A stretch of 64,000 bases of DNA from Petrolisthes cinctipes (taxonomy: Eukaryota; Arthropoda; Malacostraca; Decapoda; Porcellanidae): positions 1 through 64,000 of the forward strand of contig JAWQEG010003723.1 of the NCBI GenBank assembly GCA_033782935.1, read 5' to 3'. The notes beneath the pieces are model-generated. The model saw only the letters and a program-made list of their open reading frames with translations, was not told where the DNA came from and did not search any database. Every line of letters begins with the position of its first letter. The first letter of the stretch is position 1. Positions 37,501-61,452 of the stretch are shown here, in pieces. A program made the position numbers and the translations under genes.

Positions 37501-38007
37501 ATAAAGTCTACGGTAATTGCTACCCACGTTTCAGTATGTTAGTAAATACTGAAGGAAGACGAATGAGAAAAACCTGATAGGGAGGGCAGTGCCACCCTTT
37601 GCCCTCCCATTATGGATGAGCCTGTTTATGCTAATGAAAATTGAATCCATTCACCAGCCCACATTTTTTATGACATGTTTCCTTGTTTCCCGTTTGCAAT
37701 TAAAAATAAAAATGCACAATATACAAATTTTCATCATACCTATGAATCTGGAATAATTTTCCCACGCAGAACGGTACCTCTGACTATATTTCTTCTCATT
37801 CATGACACTGATGTCGGCCACTGTTATACCATAGAAGGAAGAGCACCTTGTCCTCACCCAAGGGTCCCAACCAAGGACAAGAACAGACTGAACACAGGAG
37901 CTAAAAAGCCTAAAATGGATTAACCTCATTGCCTCGGTTTAGAAGACTCACTTTTTTGAACTCCGTTCAGTTGCTCTCCAACAAATTGGACCCTGGTCCA
38001 GCACCAG

Positions 38008-38882
38008 TGTTGCCAGGCCTGCTTGATGAAATTTCCCCAACTTTAATATCAGAATTTCTCTTTTTACCTCAATAATTCCCTGTTTACTCCTGAAAATTGA
38101 GGGGCTTTTTGGTATTTCGTCTGGTAGAAATTTCCCTGTTTACTCTTGAACAATCTTTATATATATGTCATAGTTTTAAAATAACAGAAGAACTAAGACA
38201 AGATTTGAATAGTGATATGTACAGCCACAATCAAATATCCACCAACACTTTCCTTCCATCGTAGTAAATATCTTGGTAATAAAAAACAACACGTGTATAA
38301 TTTTGCAGCACCTCATAACAACAATTGAGGGGGTTGAGTTGACATAAGGTGTAGTATGATTATATATCGATATGATACTGATTTACTTGCATGATGGAAG
38401 GAAAGTGTCGGTGGATATTTGATTGTGGCTGTACAAAAAATCTTGTATTGACCATAAAACAACTGAAGATTATAATGCCAGTGATGAGGATTAAATATTC
38501 AGTTTCCTAGCTAATGATTATGGAGTTAAATAAAATTATTGGATACCTACTACTTATAGGTTGCATAAAATAAATCTCCATTTCACTAATTCATTGTATC
38601 TTGATCAATTAAGGTGTACTATAATCGTAAGTTCGTAAGAAATGAGATGAAAGTATATTATTTATTTTTGTTTTCCTTTGACAGATAATATGAATACATC
38701 CTAGGTGCTGTGTGTATCTAAATAAACCCACAGTACATCTTTAAATATATATATAATATCAAAGTACCATAAGAGCTATAATGAAAATCTACCGGAAAGT
38801 TATCCTAACCTACTGTTTGTTTGGGGTAAAATCACAGGGTAAAATCTACTGAGTATTCCTCTATCCCATCTGGCAACACTGG
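38008..38882. mobile_element. hAT-like element C relative
   Basis: Begins CAGTGTTGCCAGGCCTGC and ends CTGGCAACACTG. The first 160 bases match, in inverse orientation, the right end of element C at 14870-15004, with the same repeated GAAATTTCC/ATTCCCTG words. A clean target duplication is not visible, and the right half is not recognisably the same family. A Tc1-like MITE (38222-38431) is inserted in it. Confidence 0.6.
38222..38431. mobile_element. palindromic Tc1/mariner-type MITE family G, 210 bp
   Basis: Ends are CAGCCACAATCAAATATCCA and its inverse, inside TA dinucleotides (38220-38221 and 38432-38433). The inverted arms are about 45 bases (CCACCAACACTTTCCTTCCA within them). A second copy of almost equal length lies at 49274-49484. 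Confidence 0.85.
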
Positions 38883-39177
38883 ACTTGGGGAATTTGTGGT
38901 TGTTGTTGTTGATGTCGACGTGTACACATCTCACTAGAGGAGCTTCATTAAGTATGTTTGTTATATTGGGTCTCAGGTGTTCATTATGTCTTGGGGTATT
39001 GTGGCAAAATGAGTCTCTGTGATGGAATGAAGGCCACCATCTTAAAAAATTTATTATTATTTAATATAATTACGTGAAAAGGCTAAGTTACGTTTAAATG
39101 GAGACCTTGACCTTCCCTATATTTAATGGATAATCACCTTTATTTAGTATGTAATGAATGCTTAGTGACTGTACATG

Positions 39178-39291
39178 ACACTCGGGTTAATTGGGGTAAT
39201 ACACTTCTGGTACATTGGAGTGTCTTGATTCCTCCAAAGTATGCCAGGAAACAGGAACGAAAATAATGGTGTCCTGTTGCCTAGAAAAGTT
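39178..39291. mobile_element. MITE family D copy, cut off by another element
   Basis: ACATTGGAGTGTCTTGATTC, CCAAAGTATGCCAGGAAACA and TGTCCTGTTGCCTAGAAAAG, then the A/B-type mosaic begins in the middle of the right arm. The missing right arm does not reappear after 40058, so a deletion accompanied the event. Confidence 0.7.
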
Positions 39292-40058
39292 GGTATTTAT
39301 TGAAAGAACTACCGTTTTCTAGCAGTGTTTCCAGATCCAGCTAGGTCCCAGTATTTTGCCCCAGTCATTTCCTGCACTTTACCACGGTTATTTCCCGGTA
39401 GTTTGCCCATGTTGGATCCCGGTAGTCTGATGCGGTCTAGGTTAGGTTAGGTAAGGTCAGGCTAATTTCGAGATATGGTGTTATGTTTTACAAACATAAT
39501 TTGGAAATTAGTCGGTAAATATTGAATGAATTACCGTTATTGCGTACGGTTTTTCTACCTTCATTACCCACTATTTTAGACCATTCTACGACTATTTTCT
39601 TCTATGGCATTTTCTCCGCAAATGCCCCATTTCCAAGATAGGGCATATTCAAATGGGGCATTTTGAAATTAGCCTGACCTTACCTGACCTGACCTAACCT
39701 AACCTAGACCGCATCAGACTACCGGGACCTAACCTGGGCAAACTACCGGAACCTAACCTGGGCAAACTACCGGGAAATAATCGTGATAAAATACAATAAA
39801 TGACTGGGGCAAAATACTGGGACCCAGCCGGATCTGGCAACACTGCTGCAAAACGGTAATTCTTTCAATAAATACCAATTAGTCTGACCTAGCCTAACCT
39901 AGACCACAGCAGACTACCGGGACCTAACCTGGGCAAACTACTGGGATAGAACCGGTGTAAACTATCATAAAGTGACCGGAGCAAATTCCTGGGACCTAGC
40001 CGGATGTGGTAACACTGTGCGGCCCTAGCCAAGAACACAGTACTTCTGTAATAATACC
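39292..40058. mobile_element. mosaic A/B MITE with a younger family-A copy inside
   Basis: The left part (39292-39450) is family A in inverse orientation (GGTATTTATTGAAAGAACTA, TTTCCCGGTAGTTTGCCCAT). The part from about 39455 and after 39877 is family B forward (TTTACAAACATAATTTGGAA; GTGCGGCCCTAGCCAAGAAC; end TAATAATACC). The two halves are therefore mutually inverted and could form a long hairpin. The intact copy of family A (39514-39876) interrupts it. Confidence 0.75.
39514..39876. mobile_element. MITE family A, 363 bp, perfect 8-bp target duplication
   Basis: Starts GGTAAATATTGAATGAATTA and ends TTCTTTCAATAAATACC. AATTAGTC flanks it on both sides (39506-39513 and 39877-39884), and the flanks rejoin into a continuous family-B sequence (GGAAATTAGTCTGACC), so this is a recent insertion into an older element. 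Same length as the copy at 12584. Confidence 0.92.
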
Positions 40059-40590
40059 AAAATTATTGGAACACCCCTATGTATGTATGTATGTTTATAA
40101 TTAATTTATATGTAAGGGTGGTTAATATACTTTTTTTTTTTGCTGACCATACCATTGTGAAAACCAACACATTTTCTTCGTTCCTTTAAGTTTAGCATCT
40201 TCCTGTTCGTGTCCTCTTTTTTTTTCTTCAGCTTCTCCTTCTCACTTTCTCTCCCCATTCTTTCCTAACACTTCCTTTATCCAACTAAACAACCAACCAG
40301 CCAATTAAACTTAATCATATAGGAACTACTGGATCTCCAAACGATGCCTTAAGTTAACCAACCAACCAGCCAATCTTTGTTATAATTTGTAATAAACAAT
40401 AATATAGTTTACTGTACTATACTGCACATATTCTACAATGAGTGTAATTTTGAAACTCTCATTTGTAATTTAGCAGGAATTATCATGTAATACTCGAATA
40501 CAGTATTTATATTGTCCACCTGCAGGGTAATTTCTAATGTTTAAACTTTCTTTCAGGTTTGAGGAGCTGTGTTAATGAGTCAACCTTACC

Positions 40591-43471
40591 ATGTTCTCGC
40601 TCTTTTATGGTCTATACAAATACCTGTTCAAGAAAGATGAATTTTTTGTTCTTATACTTGGACTGGACAATGCTGGCAAAACAGTGAGTATTTACAATGA
40701 GTTAAACTATAGAATTGTGTACCTGGTAATTTTATTAATGCAAAAAGGCAACAGTTTTGGTTCGGATTATTGTGTGTTGAACATTTTCCAATCAAGAAGA
40801 TAATACTAGGAAATATTTTGTGCTGTAAAACCCACAGTTTGAATATGGATATTGTGACACTGTTGGCCTTCAGTTCCACCTTCCTCTCATCATTCAGGGC
40901 TTGGTTGAGGCTTCTCCCTCCCTCCCACCTTCATCATTGGGTTTTGAAAGTTGTAAAAATAATTGCCAAAAGGTTTGTTATTCTGTGCAGCTTTACTATA
41001 ATTACTGAATTATTATTTTAAGTTTTGGTATTCCACTGTGGGGTAAATAATTGATATATGAGTCTGAAACCTACTTATTCCTGTGTATAAAATTAGGCTC
41101 TTTAAAGTTTTAATAACATAAAATTCCTTAGTGAAATAGGAAAAGGATTTCTTTATAAGCAGCTGCAGCACCAGGCAGGCACGAGCAATTCCTGTTTTTA
41201 GGGGTTAAAACCATGTAAATCGTGTATCTGTGTTTTTCAGCACTTCTACTATACCTCTTTGATTGTAAAGATATAGTAGTTACTAGTCCTGGCATTTTTC
41301 AGACTTACCTAGAAGCAGCCAAGACCAAATTTACAAGAGGGTATAAAGGACTGAGTCCCAACAAGATTACAACCACAGTGGGGCAGAATGTTGGAGGCAT
41401 CACTTACGCAGGAATCAAACTGAGCTTTTGGGACCTTGGAGGACAAGAGGAGCTACAGCCTCTCTGGGAGAAGGTTAGGCACAAGATTAATAAGCTCTAT
41501 TGCCATAATTACAGATTTAAACTAAAAAAGATAACACATTGTTTCAGTTACACCCAGCAGTACAGTAGTTTATAAGATGATTGTATAATATTATATTTAT
41601 GATTTATAATTATTTATTACTGTAGTTAAGCAGTAAGCCATATCAGGGACAATAATAGATAATTTTGCATGAAGAAAACAAGAGGAGAAGGGTTTGTAAT
41701 AGAGCTGATTGGTGGTAGACACAAGACCAGATGGGCATCAAAACTTCTGTTTAACACCGAACATCCTTCATTTCTACAGGCAGTATCCCCCTATGAGAGC
41801 CTTTGCAGAGTGCACCCTAACACTAAATTACGTAATGTTGTGTAAGCTGATTTCCAGTTAAAGGACAGTATATACAGCTCAGTGAGGCAATTCCTTCTAA
41901 GGGAATGCAACTACCGTATTGCCAGGTAGCAGTTAAAAACTTCTGAGTACCTATTAAATTCCTGAAGGGGATGCAACTCCAAAATAGGCTGCATTTTGAC
42001 TGTTGTATCATTAAGCTATTGATTGAAAACACTAATTTGAATGCAACAGGTAAGGGACTAACACTTTCCCACTACATCTCTCCCACAGTATTATGCTGAG
42101 TGTCATGCTATCATATATATGGTGGATTCAGCTGACAGGGACAGAATGGAGGAGTCAAAAGAAGCATTTGGTGAGTTAGAAGAGTTAGAAATATAATTTA
42201 AGGATTAATACATTTTCTATTTGTAATGTATGAGAATGATAATGAAGGTCAAAGAAAAAGGGGGAATATCTAGAAGATGGTGCAATATGATGAGTGATTG
42301 TTGAAGAAAGTGGGTAATGAGAAGGGTTGAAATAAATAAACTTGTGTACAATGGGCATGAGTGGAAGAGTGTATGTTGGGGCTGGCAACCTGGTTTTTAC
42401 TTGACAGTCCATGGTATTGCTCCGCTCACTTAAGCTAAGTGAAAGAACATCAGTTGTTGGCTTAAAAAGAGGAGTGGATGTGAGTGTGACCAATTTTACG
42501 AGGTCTTCCGTTTCTTCTTTCTGTATTCTGCTTCCATTTTCCACCCCTGGAGTTGGAGACCTCCACTCCTTGAATAAAATTGAATGGGGTTTCAATGATG
42601 ATGTAATTTTCAATTGAGTTCTTTGTTCTTAATGTTACCTCTAGTTCACAATATTCACTTCCTCTGTACAGTAGAGATTATGTTGAGTAATGTGTGGATA
42701 GTGTAAGAGGTTTGAATAAAATGCACTCTGGCTTAAAATTGTATTTGTGATTTTCTGCTACAATATAGATGAATCTCGCATTTTTTAGTGGTTTACCATT
42801 CCTCATAATTAATGTGGTAGAATACACTTATCACCTTTTGAGTAAGATTTAATTTTTCATTGCAGACAGAATGATTTCAAGTGAAAACCTGACTGGAGTG
42901 CCACTTCTGGTGCTGGCCAATAAACAAGACATTCCTGACTGTATGGGTGTCAGGGAAGTCAAACCCATTTTTAACCAATCGGCTGAACTAATAGGGCGTA
43001 GAGACTGTATGGTAATGCCTGTTTCAGCTCTGACTGGGTAAGTTATTAAATCATAATCATACCTTTCTGCATGACATTCTCGTATGCGGAGATGAATTTC
43101 ATTATGGAAATTTTTTTCTTGGACTTCTGTTAATGTTCATATATGCTTTGTTCAAGCATTTTTATTTGAATATACAGTAGTGGCCATTATTTAGGTGGTG
43201 CAAATGCCTCAAGTATCTGTAAGTTTGTCACTACAGGCATTCATGTCTAGCCTATGCCTGCATACTAACTAGGCCAGATTGGTTAGTAGAGATAAGTATA
43301 TAAATGAACTATAAATACATTGTACTTCACTAGGCAAGTTGTGACTGGAACAACTTTTAATGTTGTCTTTCCTTTTATAGAGCTGGGGTGGATGAAGGGA
43401 TTGACTGGCTGGTGGAATGTATAAAGAGGAACACAGAGGTTCGGCCACCCCCAAACCACGATGACACCTGA
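40591..43471 (+). CDS. ARFRP1: ADP-ribosylation factor-related protein 1 (ARFRP1), 5 coding exons
   Basis: Exons 40591-40683, 41303-41473, 42089-42170, 42866-43037 and 43381-43471 join in phase to 202 residues, the size of vertebrate ARFRP1. The N-terminus MFSLFYGLYKYLFKKDEFF lacks the Gly-2 of myristoylated Arfs, as in ARFRP1 and yeast Arl3. The GTPase motifs are intact: P-loop GLDNAGKT, switch I KITTTVGQNVGG, switch II WDLGGQEELQ, NKQD and SALTG. ARFRP1 acts at the trans-Golgi, where it brings ARL1 and golgins to the membrane. The ATG follows a 5' UTR acceptor at 40556 (CTTTCTTTCAG) with an in-frame stop (GTGTTAATGAG) close upstream, which fixes the start. The TGA is at 43469-43471; a family-D MITE lies in the probable 3' UTR, and AATAAA at 45268 is a candidate end. 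Confidence 0.95.
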
Positions 43472-43599
43472 TCCCCCTTCCTTTCCTCCTCCAGAAGCAC
43501 TTGTTTTGTACTTCTCCTGTCCACAATCATGTTACCGGTCCCACTTATTTCCAACTAAAAACACTCCCACCAACTTTGATGTTAAAGAGGATAGGATAT

Positions 43600-43720
43600 T
43601 GTCAACTTATTGCAGGCTACTAATTCCTCCAAACTATGCCTTGAAACAGACTCCCTTGGTATATATGCTGTTTTTTGTCGCAGTTTAAATGATTTGTAGC
43701 CTCCAGTTTACCAACATCAC
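43600..43720. mobile_element. MITE family D fragment in the ARFRP1 3' region
   Basis: GCTACTAATTCCTCCAAACT and TGCCTTGAAACAGA, then GTTTTTTGTCGCAGTTTAAA. Both arms are present but diverged. It lies 130 bases after the ARFRP1 stop, so it may be part of the transcript. Confidence 0.6.
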
Positions 43721-44019
43721 TTAACAGTTGCTCAGGAAATCGTTTTTTGTTAATTATCCCCAATTGGCAGGAGATGCTTGGAAAAGCTAGAGCTACTGTG
43801 CACAGCAGGTAAATGAATCTGGTAGAGTTAATGACAAATTAATTGTATTTTTATAATGCATAAAAATGAAATTGTGTGTGCATGTATAAATGTGTATGTG
43901 TGTATATGTATCTACAGAGCATTTCCTAAGAAATTGATATTTGTGTGCACTGCTTGTTTACATTTTGTATTTATTCTATCTATGATATTGATTAATTACT
44001 CTATTTTGGTAATGACTTT

Positions 44020-44290
44020 AGGAAACAATGCAAGTCGTTGTTGAGAATAATGAAGTGATTGAAGAATTTAAGTACCTTGGGATGATATTGAAATGGAAAG
44101 GAAGTGGAAAATAAGAGTGACCCAAGGGTGAAAAGAAGTGGGTGCAATGAATGCACTGGTAAGAACTACAGTGGCTGCAAGAGGGGCACATGAAGGACTG
44201 GTATGAATATGAGAAGTCGAGAGTAAGAGCAATAGAAATAGATATGTTAAGAAGTGTGCGTATAGTCCGAAGATAGGGTGAGAAACACTG
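44020..44290 (+). pseudogene. decayed RTE-type LINE fragment
   Basis: Frames give VIEEFKYLGMILKW, and later RAIEIDMLRSVRIVRR, resembling the EEFKYLG and MRMLRW landmarks near the C-terminus of RTE/BovB-like reverse transcriptases. Several stops and frameshifts between. Recognised from motifs only. Confidence 0.5.
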
Positions 44291-45267
44291 GAGTGTGTTA
44301 TCCATTTCATAAGTGCAGCCAGTTGTGGGCATTAAAGATTTCATGCATTTTATCATAACCTTTACAAACTGTATACTGTACATGCAATTTTTGTAGTGCG
44401 GTAGTCATTTCCATGATATGACATTCTAACTTACCAATAATATAAAATTTATAGCAGGTGGCTTTGGAAGTAGGGATTATTCTTTTTGCTGGGGTTACCT
44501 GGCTGGTCTGATGGTAATGTTGTCGCTTCTTGACCAAGTTGCCCCAAGTTTGATGCTCGTCATGCATGTTAACTGGGTGTGAAGGGATAATGCCCTCTTA
44601 AAATATTTGCTGCATGACCTACTCTGTATTACTAGTACAGTACAGTACGAATAGAGTTCATTAACTTTTAAGATCTGCCAGATCGATGGAATTACATGAC
44701 TTACTAGTGCTACATTTTCAAGTATATTTGTAATATCTCCCCAAGCTATAAAGCAATCTTACTTTAGTTCCCTCATCATCATTAGCACCATGAGTGAGAA
44801 GAAATATGCTGTGGGCAGTGTTAGATAGATTGTTGATGTTGGGGGATATGAAGTTCAAAGTTAGTGCAATAGTTTCATTGATCTGTCCTATCATCTCTGT
44901 TTACTTGGATATTATAATTTGTGTGTCCTTGGTTCATGTTATCACAGTGCAAGTTTGTAAAGCTGAAATATTGTGATGTTTCAGAGATTCAAGATACATT
45001 GATGCAAAAAGTAAACCTAATCTTAATGTTTGCTAGAAATATCCTGTATGGTCCAATATTGTTTTTTAACTGAAAGAAAATTTATATAATTTTCTATAAG
45101 GCAGTGCTGAAGAGATTGCTGTAAATTTTATATATCATACGAGTCACTGAATGAATAGGTTTGAAGAGTAGTGTGTGGTAACTCATTTTATAGCGTTTCA
45201 TATTGTATGCCATTATAGTTGAAAAATGGTTAATATTATTAAAATAAATCAATCTTTATGAATTTTG

Positions 45268-45273
45268 AATAAA
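45268..45273 (+). terminator. candidate distal poly(A) signal of ARFRP1
   Basis: AATAAA in an AT-rich context about 1.8 kb after the stop codon. Earlier variant hexamers exist, so the assignment is weak. From 44.3 to 46.6 kb I see no gene, only AT-rich sequence. Confidence 0.25.
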
Positions 45274-46654
45274 GTATTTGATGTTAGCATTCCATTTTAA
45301 TGGCTCCATGGTGGACCATGGTGTACTGAGGATACATTATGAAAAGTTAATAACATTGGTCGAAAATTTGAAACTGAGAATTTTTTACAGGAAGTATCAT
45401 TCTTGATTCAAATACATGAATTGTGAGACTTGCGATTTCAACTTGATTGTTTACAGAAATGCTACCCTCACTACACTAAGTATAGAATACATAAAGGTAT
45501 ATGGATGTAACACTTGTGAAAGGAAGCTAATAAGTATGTGGGCTGAACAATGGTAATGAATACGAGTATGATTCATAAGGGGAGCTAATAAGTATGTGGG
45601 CTCAACAGGGGAAATGAATATGAGTGTGGCCTATTTTAGTAGGCTCTCATGTCTCATTTTTCCTTCAGATTGGATTTTCTATCCTATGGATAGGGTGAAT
45701 GTAGGTCTTCATGATGAAAGAGTGAATTAGTCCATTTTATGGAAAAGAATAATGTACTAATTATTACTTCCATGTCTTTTTAAGTTATAATGTCTATGAA
45801 ATGTATAGGTGAAGTAGCAAAGCACTAATTACAGGATCAACAAAACTTGTGTGCTATGATGTGATTATTTTATTTACAGGTAAATTACTAGATGAATGTT
45901 TGCGTGCATGCAAATATTTTCCAGTTAAAAGTAAAATCAGATAGATTACACAGTTATACAGTTATTCAAATTGGCAGGTATCTGTTATAGTGTGAGTAAC
46001 ACATATATATAGAATACATGAATGAAACCATATTTCTATACATTTAGCATTCTCACTTTGAATCTGAGAAAGAAGAAAAACTTCCATATCTTCCGTTGTG
46101 TCTCCTGTGATAATAATCTTAGCCTTACACACAATAAATTACCAATGTATAGAATGATAATAAATGGTTGTCATCAGTGCATTACATATGTGAGCATGGT
46201 TTTTGAAACTCATTCCTGGTGGTATATGAACCTATAACCATTGACTACCACATACTTTACAGTTAATATAAGTCAATTGTACAATACACAAACATTTAAG
46301 GGAATACTAGAAATGTTGGATTTATTCACTTGTTTGTTTAACATTACATGGTAATGAATGTGAATATGTAGAAAAAACAACCGGTAACTATAAATGACAA
46401 CTTTCCATTATCCTCCATTACATTCTGATAGTGTGATTCCCGTCAGTTAAACACGTAACTGACAGTTAGAAGAGATAATGCAGGTCACTGATCCACGGTT
46501 TTGTAGAACGCCCATTATGCCGTCATCTAGTGGGAGCATTTCCTCTAGACTCAAGAGTAATGCCGAAGGATTATTGGTGTCTGAACCCATGCAGTTAACA
46601 ATCGGAAGTTTTACCCCCTGAAAGGCAAAATATTTAATTTATTTCTCATACAGT

Positions 46655-46660
<6 letters not shown>

Positions 46661-46701
<41 letters not shown>

Positions 46702-46702
46702 C
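46661..46702. repeat. poly-T tract
   Basis: About 42 T in a row on the plus strand, 30 bases past the stop codon of the minus-strand membrane-protein gene, so an A-rich stretch within or after its 3' UTR. Confidence 0.95.
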
Positions 46703-46732
46703 CATAATCAATAAATAACTTCATTTTTTCTT

Positions 46733-58230
<11,498 letters not shown>

Positions 58231-58500
58231 TTTTAATCTAAGCTGTGATATCGATTGCAATTCGTTTCTGTGCACTTCACTCACTCAGTACGTGAAAAGT
58301 TACATACATCTATTTATCTATTGTTCATTTAACGTCAGGAACAGCGTACAGATCACACTCAACTTCTAACTTGCTTTCCTTTCCGTATACCAGTGGGTCA
58401 ACGAGTAGGTGAACTAAGGTTAAAACAAGAACATTTAGGATGGTACATTACAATTCATCACTATTCCTGATAATTCGACAAAATAAAATGCACTTCTTCG
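58231..58500 (-). promoter_or_regulatory. 5' flank of the membrane-protein gene
   Basis: Upstream of the ATG the frame stays open only from a GTG (58284) and then meets stops. No TATA box or clear initiator was recognised in the first 270 bases; a 5' UTR exon may lie further upstream. Confidence 0.3.
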
Positions 58501-58529
58501 GTTAACAGAATGGATATCACTCACAAAAT

Positions 58530-58603
<74 letters not shown>

Positions 58604-59333
58604 ATAATATAGATTAATTATTATAGATGAAATGCAGGTTCACTAAATTCTCTCTCTCTCTTACTCACTCTCTCTCAGACACATACACACACGCGCTAGT
58701 CTCTGTCTGATCACGGTTGGCATGAGCAAGAGCATGTGGGAGTGAAGTTGTGATAAGATTATACTGTCATTAATACTATAACAGACTATCACACGAGGAA
58801 CAATAGGCTGATGTGATGGTCATTGTGGTGAGTGTGGGGGATGATGACTGTATGAGACTGATATTATTTCACTGATAAACTCAATTCAAATCATATACAC
58901 CTCTATTATATGCTTGCTCGCGTTAGGAACAGTAAACTCAGAATAAGTTAGTGTAACGCGAGATTTTCTTCTTCTTTTGGGGAGAAAATTTTCAATGAAA
59001 CAACTGTTTGTCAAATTTTCTCAAACAATGTTGGTAAATCTGGAGTAAATATGATCCCTTCAATCTATTCCAAGCAATAATGACAAAAATGAGGGGGCCT
59101 TAAATTCTTAATGGAGTGTATACAATATTATGACTGTATTATTGGTTATTTTTTTAGATCACAATTTCCTTGTTTTGTTAGTACCTTAATAATATTGACA
59201 AACACCGAAGATCATCTTTCTTTGCTGTCAAGTCAAGGAAGAATTCATATTTTCGCGCCCCGTCCATTGTTTACGACTGCAGTACGCAAATATAATGAAG
59301 CGCCAAACAAACTAGTTCCTGTCTTGATTATTA

Positions 59334-59466
59334 GGGCCGTATTCAAGAACATCTGTGGTGTATACGATGGCATGGTACCGGTACGATGGCTTTGTTGTTT
59401 GTCTATGGAGCCATCGTACCGGTACCATGCCATCGTATGCACCCCCAACGTTCTTGAATATGGCCC
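59334..59466. mobile_element. fold-back MITE family E, full copy, 133 bp
   Basis: GGGCCGTATTCAAGAACATC at the left and the inverse (CGTTCTTGAATATGGCCC) at the right, with the palindromic centre CATGGTACCGGTACGATGGC. TTA lies on both sides, a possible 3-bp target duplication; with GGGCC ends this fits a Tourist/Harbinger-type MITE. A family-D fragment lies at about 59030-59105; no gene seen from 58.5 to 60.9 kb. Confidence 0.82.
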
Positions 59467-60902
59467 TTATTTTCACACACACATAGAATGAAAATACGTT
59501 TAATTATCACATGAAAAAACTACACTCTAAGTACTGTGTCCGTGCTTCTGATACTTGCTAAGTTGCTACGTTACTGAATGTGATGTGCTGTTTAATATTC
59601 ACGGAGTGTACTTAAAAAAAAAAAAAAAAAAAAAAAAATAGCAAATATAGAAAGAAGTAAACAAACATTTTTTATTGTTCTCGGGCGTGTGAACAATCAC
59701 GATTTATATTCATATACTAATTTTTATGTACTGTTCATTTTTAAATTTACTGAGGTACGTGAGGTGATCGAGGTCGTCAGCTGGCCCATTTTTGCGCCCC
59801 TTCGGACCCAATTCGATCCTTTTTGCTCTATAGTTGAACCCCCCCCCCCTTCCTCCGGTTATTTCTTTTTTGTTCGTGCTTGCTATATATAGTTTCTGTC
59901 TCCTTGTGATATAAAGTCTTTCTGGACAATCAGTCTTTATCGCTTTCCTTTAATAATCTTTTAATCATACCGGTACTTTGTTTTTACCTGAAAATCATTT
60001 AGTTTATTATGAAGCCATTCGGCTTCGCTTGCTCATTATCAGATTTAGGTCTATGGTACTGTACACACAAATACCGAAAATCTTACTACTGTAAATAATA
60101 CATAATTATATACCTGATTAATAGTGTATAAGGTAAAAATTATACAGTATTGGAGATAGGTAGCTTTTTGTAGAAAATTGTTTATATGGCTTTTATAGGT
60201 ATCGAGTATTTGGCACTTCAAAAAATCTACTTCAGATCAAGCTTAAGGGCAAAATTACTAAGTACTATCTTGAAAATACCTGTAAAATGGTAGGATGTTA
60301 GTAATGCTATTAGTGATGTGGTGGAATGGTACTGTTAGGAATACTGCACTGTATACAGAAGAATAGCGAGTATAAAGTCATCATCCAAAGAATTATAAAA
60401 TTGATCTTTGGATGTATGTACAGATTCATGGTACAGTGTTACTTGGGTTTAAAAAATGCTCCCGACCTTTTGGAGTGATAGTAAATTTGAATATAATAAG
60501 GAGCAGATTAAAGTTGGACAATTTCGTCAAGCCTTTGCTTGATCATACGTAAAAGTAAGTTCGTAGTTACTGATTATTCTCCATCACCGCAGTTTCCTTT
60601 TCTCTTGACACTAATCAGTACTCCCCTTGCTTCCCATATCCAGTTGTTTACTGTGCTTACATGTGGAGGTAAAAATGTATTTGCAGTTTGGTTTCACAAT
60701 ATGTTTATGATTTATGGAGGTTGTGCTGGCGACAGGACTTCAACTCTCAACCGGACTCCTGTATGTCTAGTATGGGAACCTAAAGCGACATTAAAGATAA
60801 TATTACTGCAAATAGTAATAATTTCATTGATATGTCAACATATGCATCGTCAGATGTATAAAATGTCACGCTGTTTGCATGATAAATCATTATGAAGTAA
60901 CC

Positions 60903-60992
60903 ATGGCGATAGCTGGCATCTTAGGAGAGGAGGTACCCACACTGCGAAGGACCTCAGTAGTAGTGTTGTCGACGCGCGCAGTGGGTGTGTGA
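60903..60992 (+). CDS. upstream open reading frame in the 5' region of the signal-peptide gene
   Basis: An ATG in an excellent context (AACCATGGCG) opens 29 codons (MAIAGILGEEVPTLRRTSVV ...) and ends in TGA. The area 60900-61450 is GC-richer than its surroundings and looks like promoter plus 5' UTR of the gene starting at 61453. The peptide has no known relative to me; a uORF is the modest reading. Confidence 0.35.
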   Translation: MAIAGILGEEVPTLRRTSVVVLSTRAVGV

Positions 60993-61452
60993 GCGTTGAG
61001 TCTTGCTGAGCCTTGCCAGGAGTACACGTGCTGACAACCTTTAAACAATTTAAACGAGGTAAAGCGATGTGCCATGCAAGGTGGCCATATCAGTCACTCG
61101 TGTGATAAGTGAAGTGTCTGACCCTGAAGAGTTGTGTCCAAGTGGTTACTGAAGTGCCAGGGAAACACCAGTTTTCATATGTAACGTGTATGCTGTTGTG
61201 AAGCCGTGCATGAAGGTTGCTTCCAGTTCTCGAGAACCCACCAGTGTTTACGTTGAAGTGGTGTTGAGAGGGAGGTGTGGCACTACGACAACTACAAAAC
61301 AGCACTGTAACTCCACTTGTAAATTGTTTTATTATAGTAAGACAACTTTAGACCCTGTGTGTAGGTTTGTTGTCGGTGTGGGCGCGGCAGGGGATGTGAG
61401 ATCTGGAGGTGGTGTCAGTTACCAGGAGTAGTAGTGTGACCTAGGAACTACC

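Noticed and set aside
38008..38882. A complete hAT element with target duplication
   Set aside because: Ends are present, but the 8-bp flanks do not match and the right half is unlike element C, so only relatedness is claimed.
58231..58284. Upstream extension of the membrane protein (SEVHRNELQS...)
   Set aside because: It would start at GTG, not ATG; the first ATG gives a proper signal peptide.
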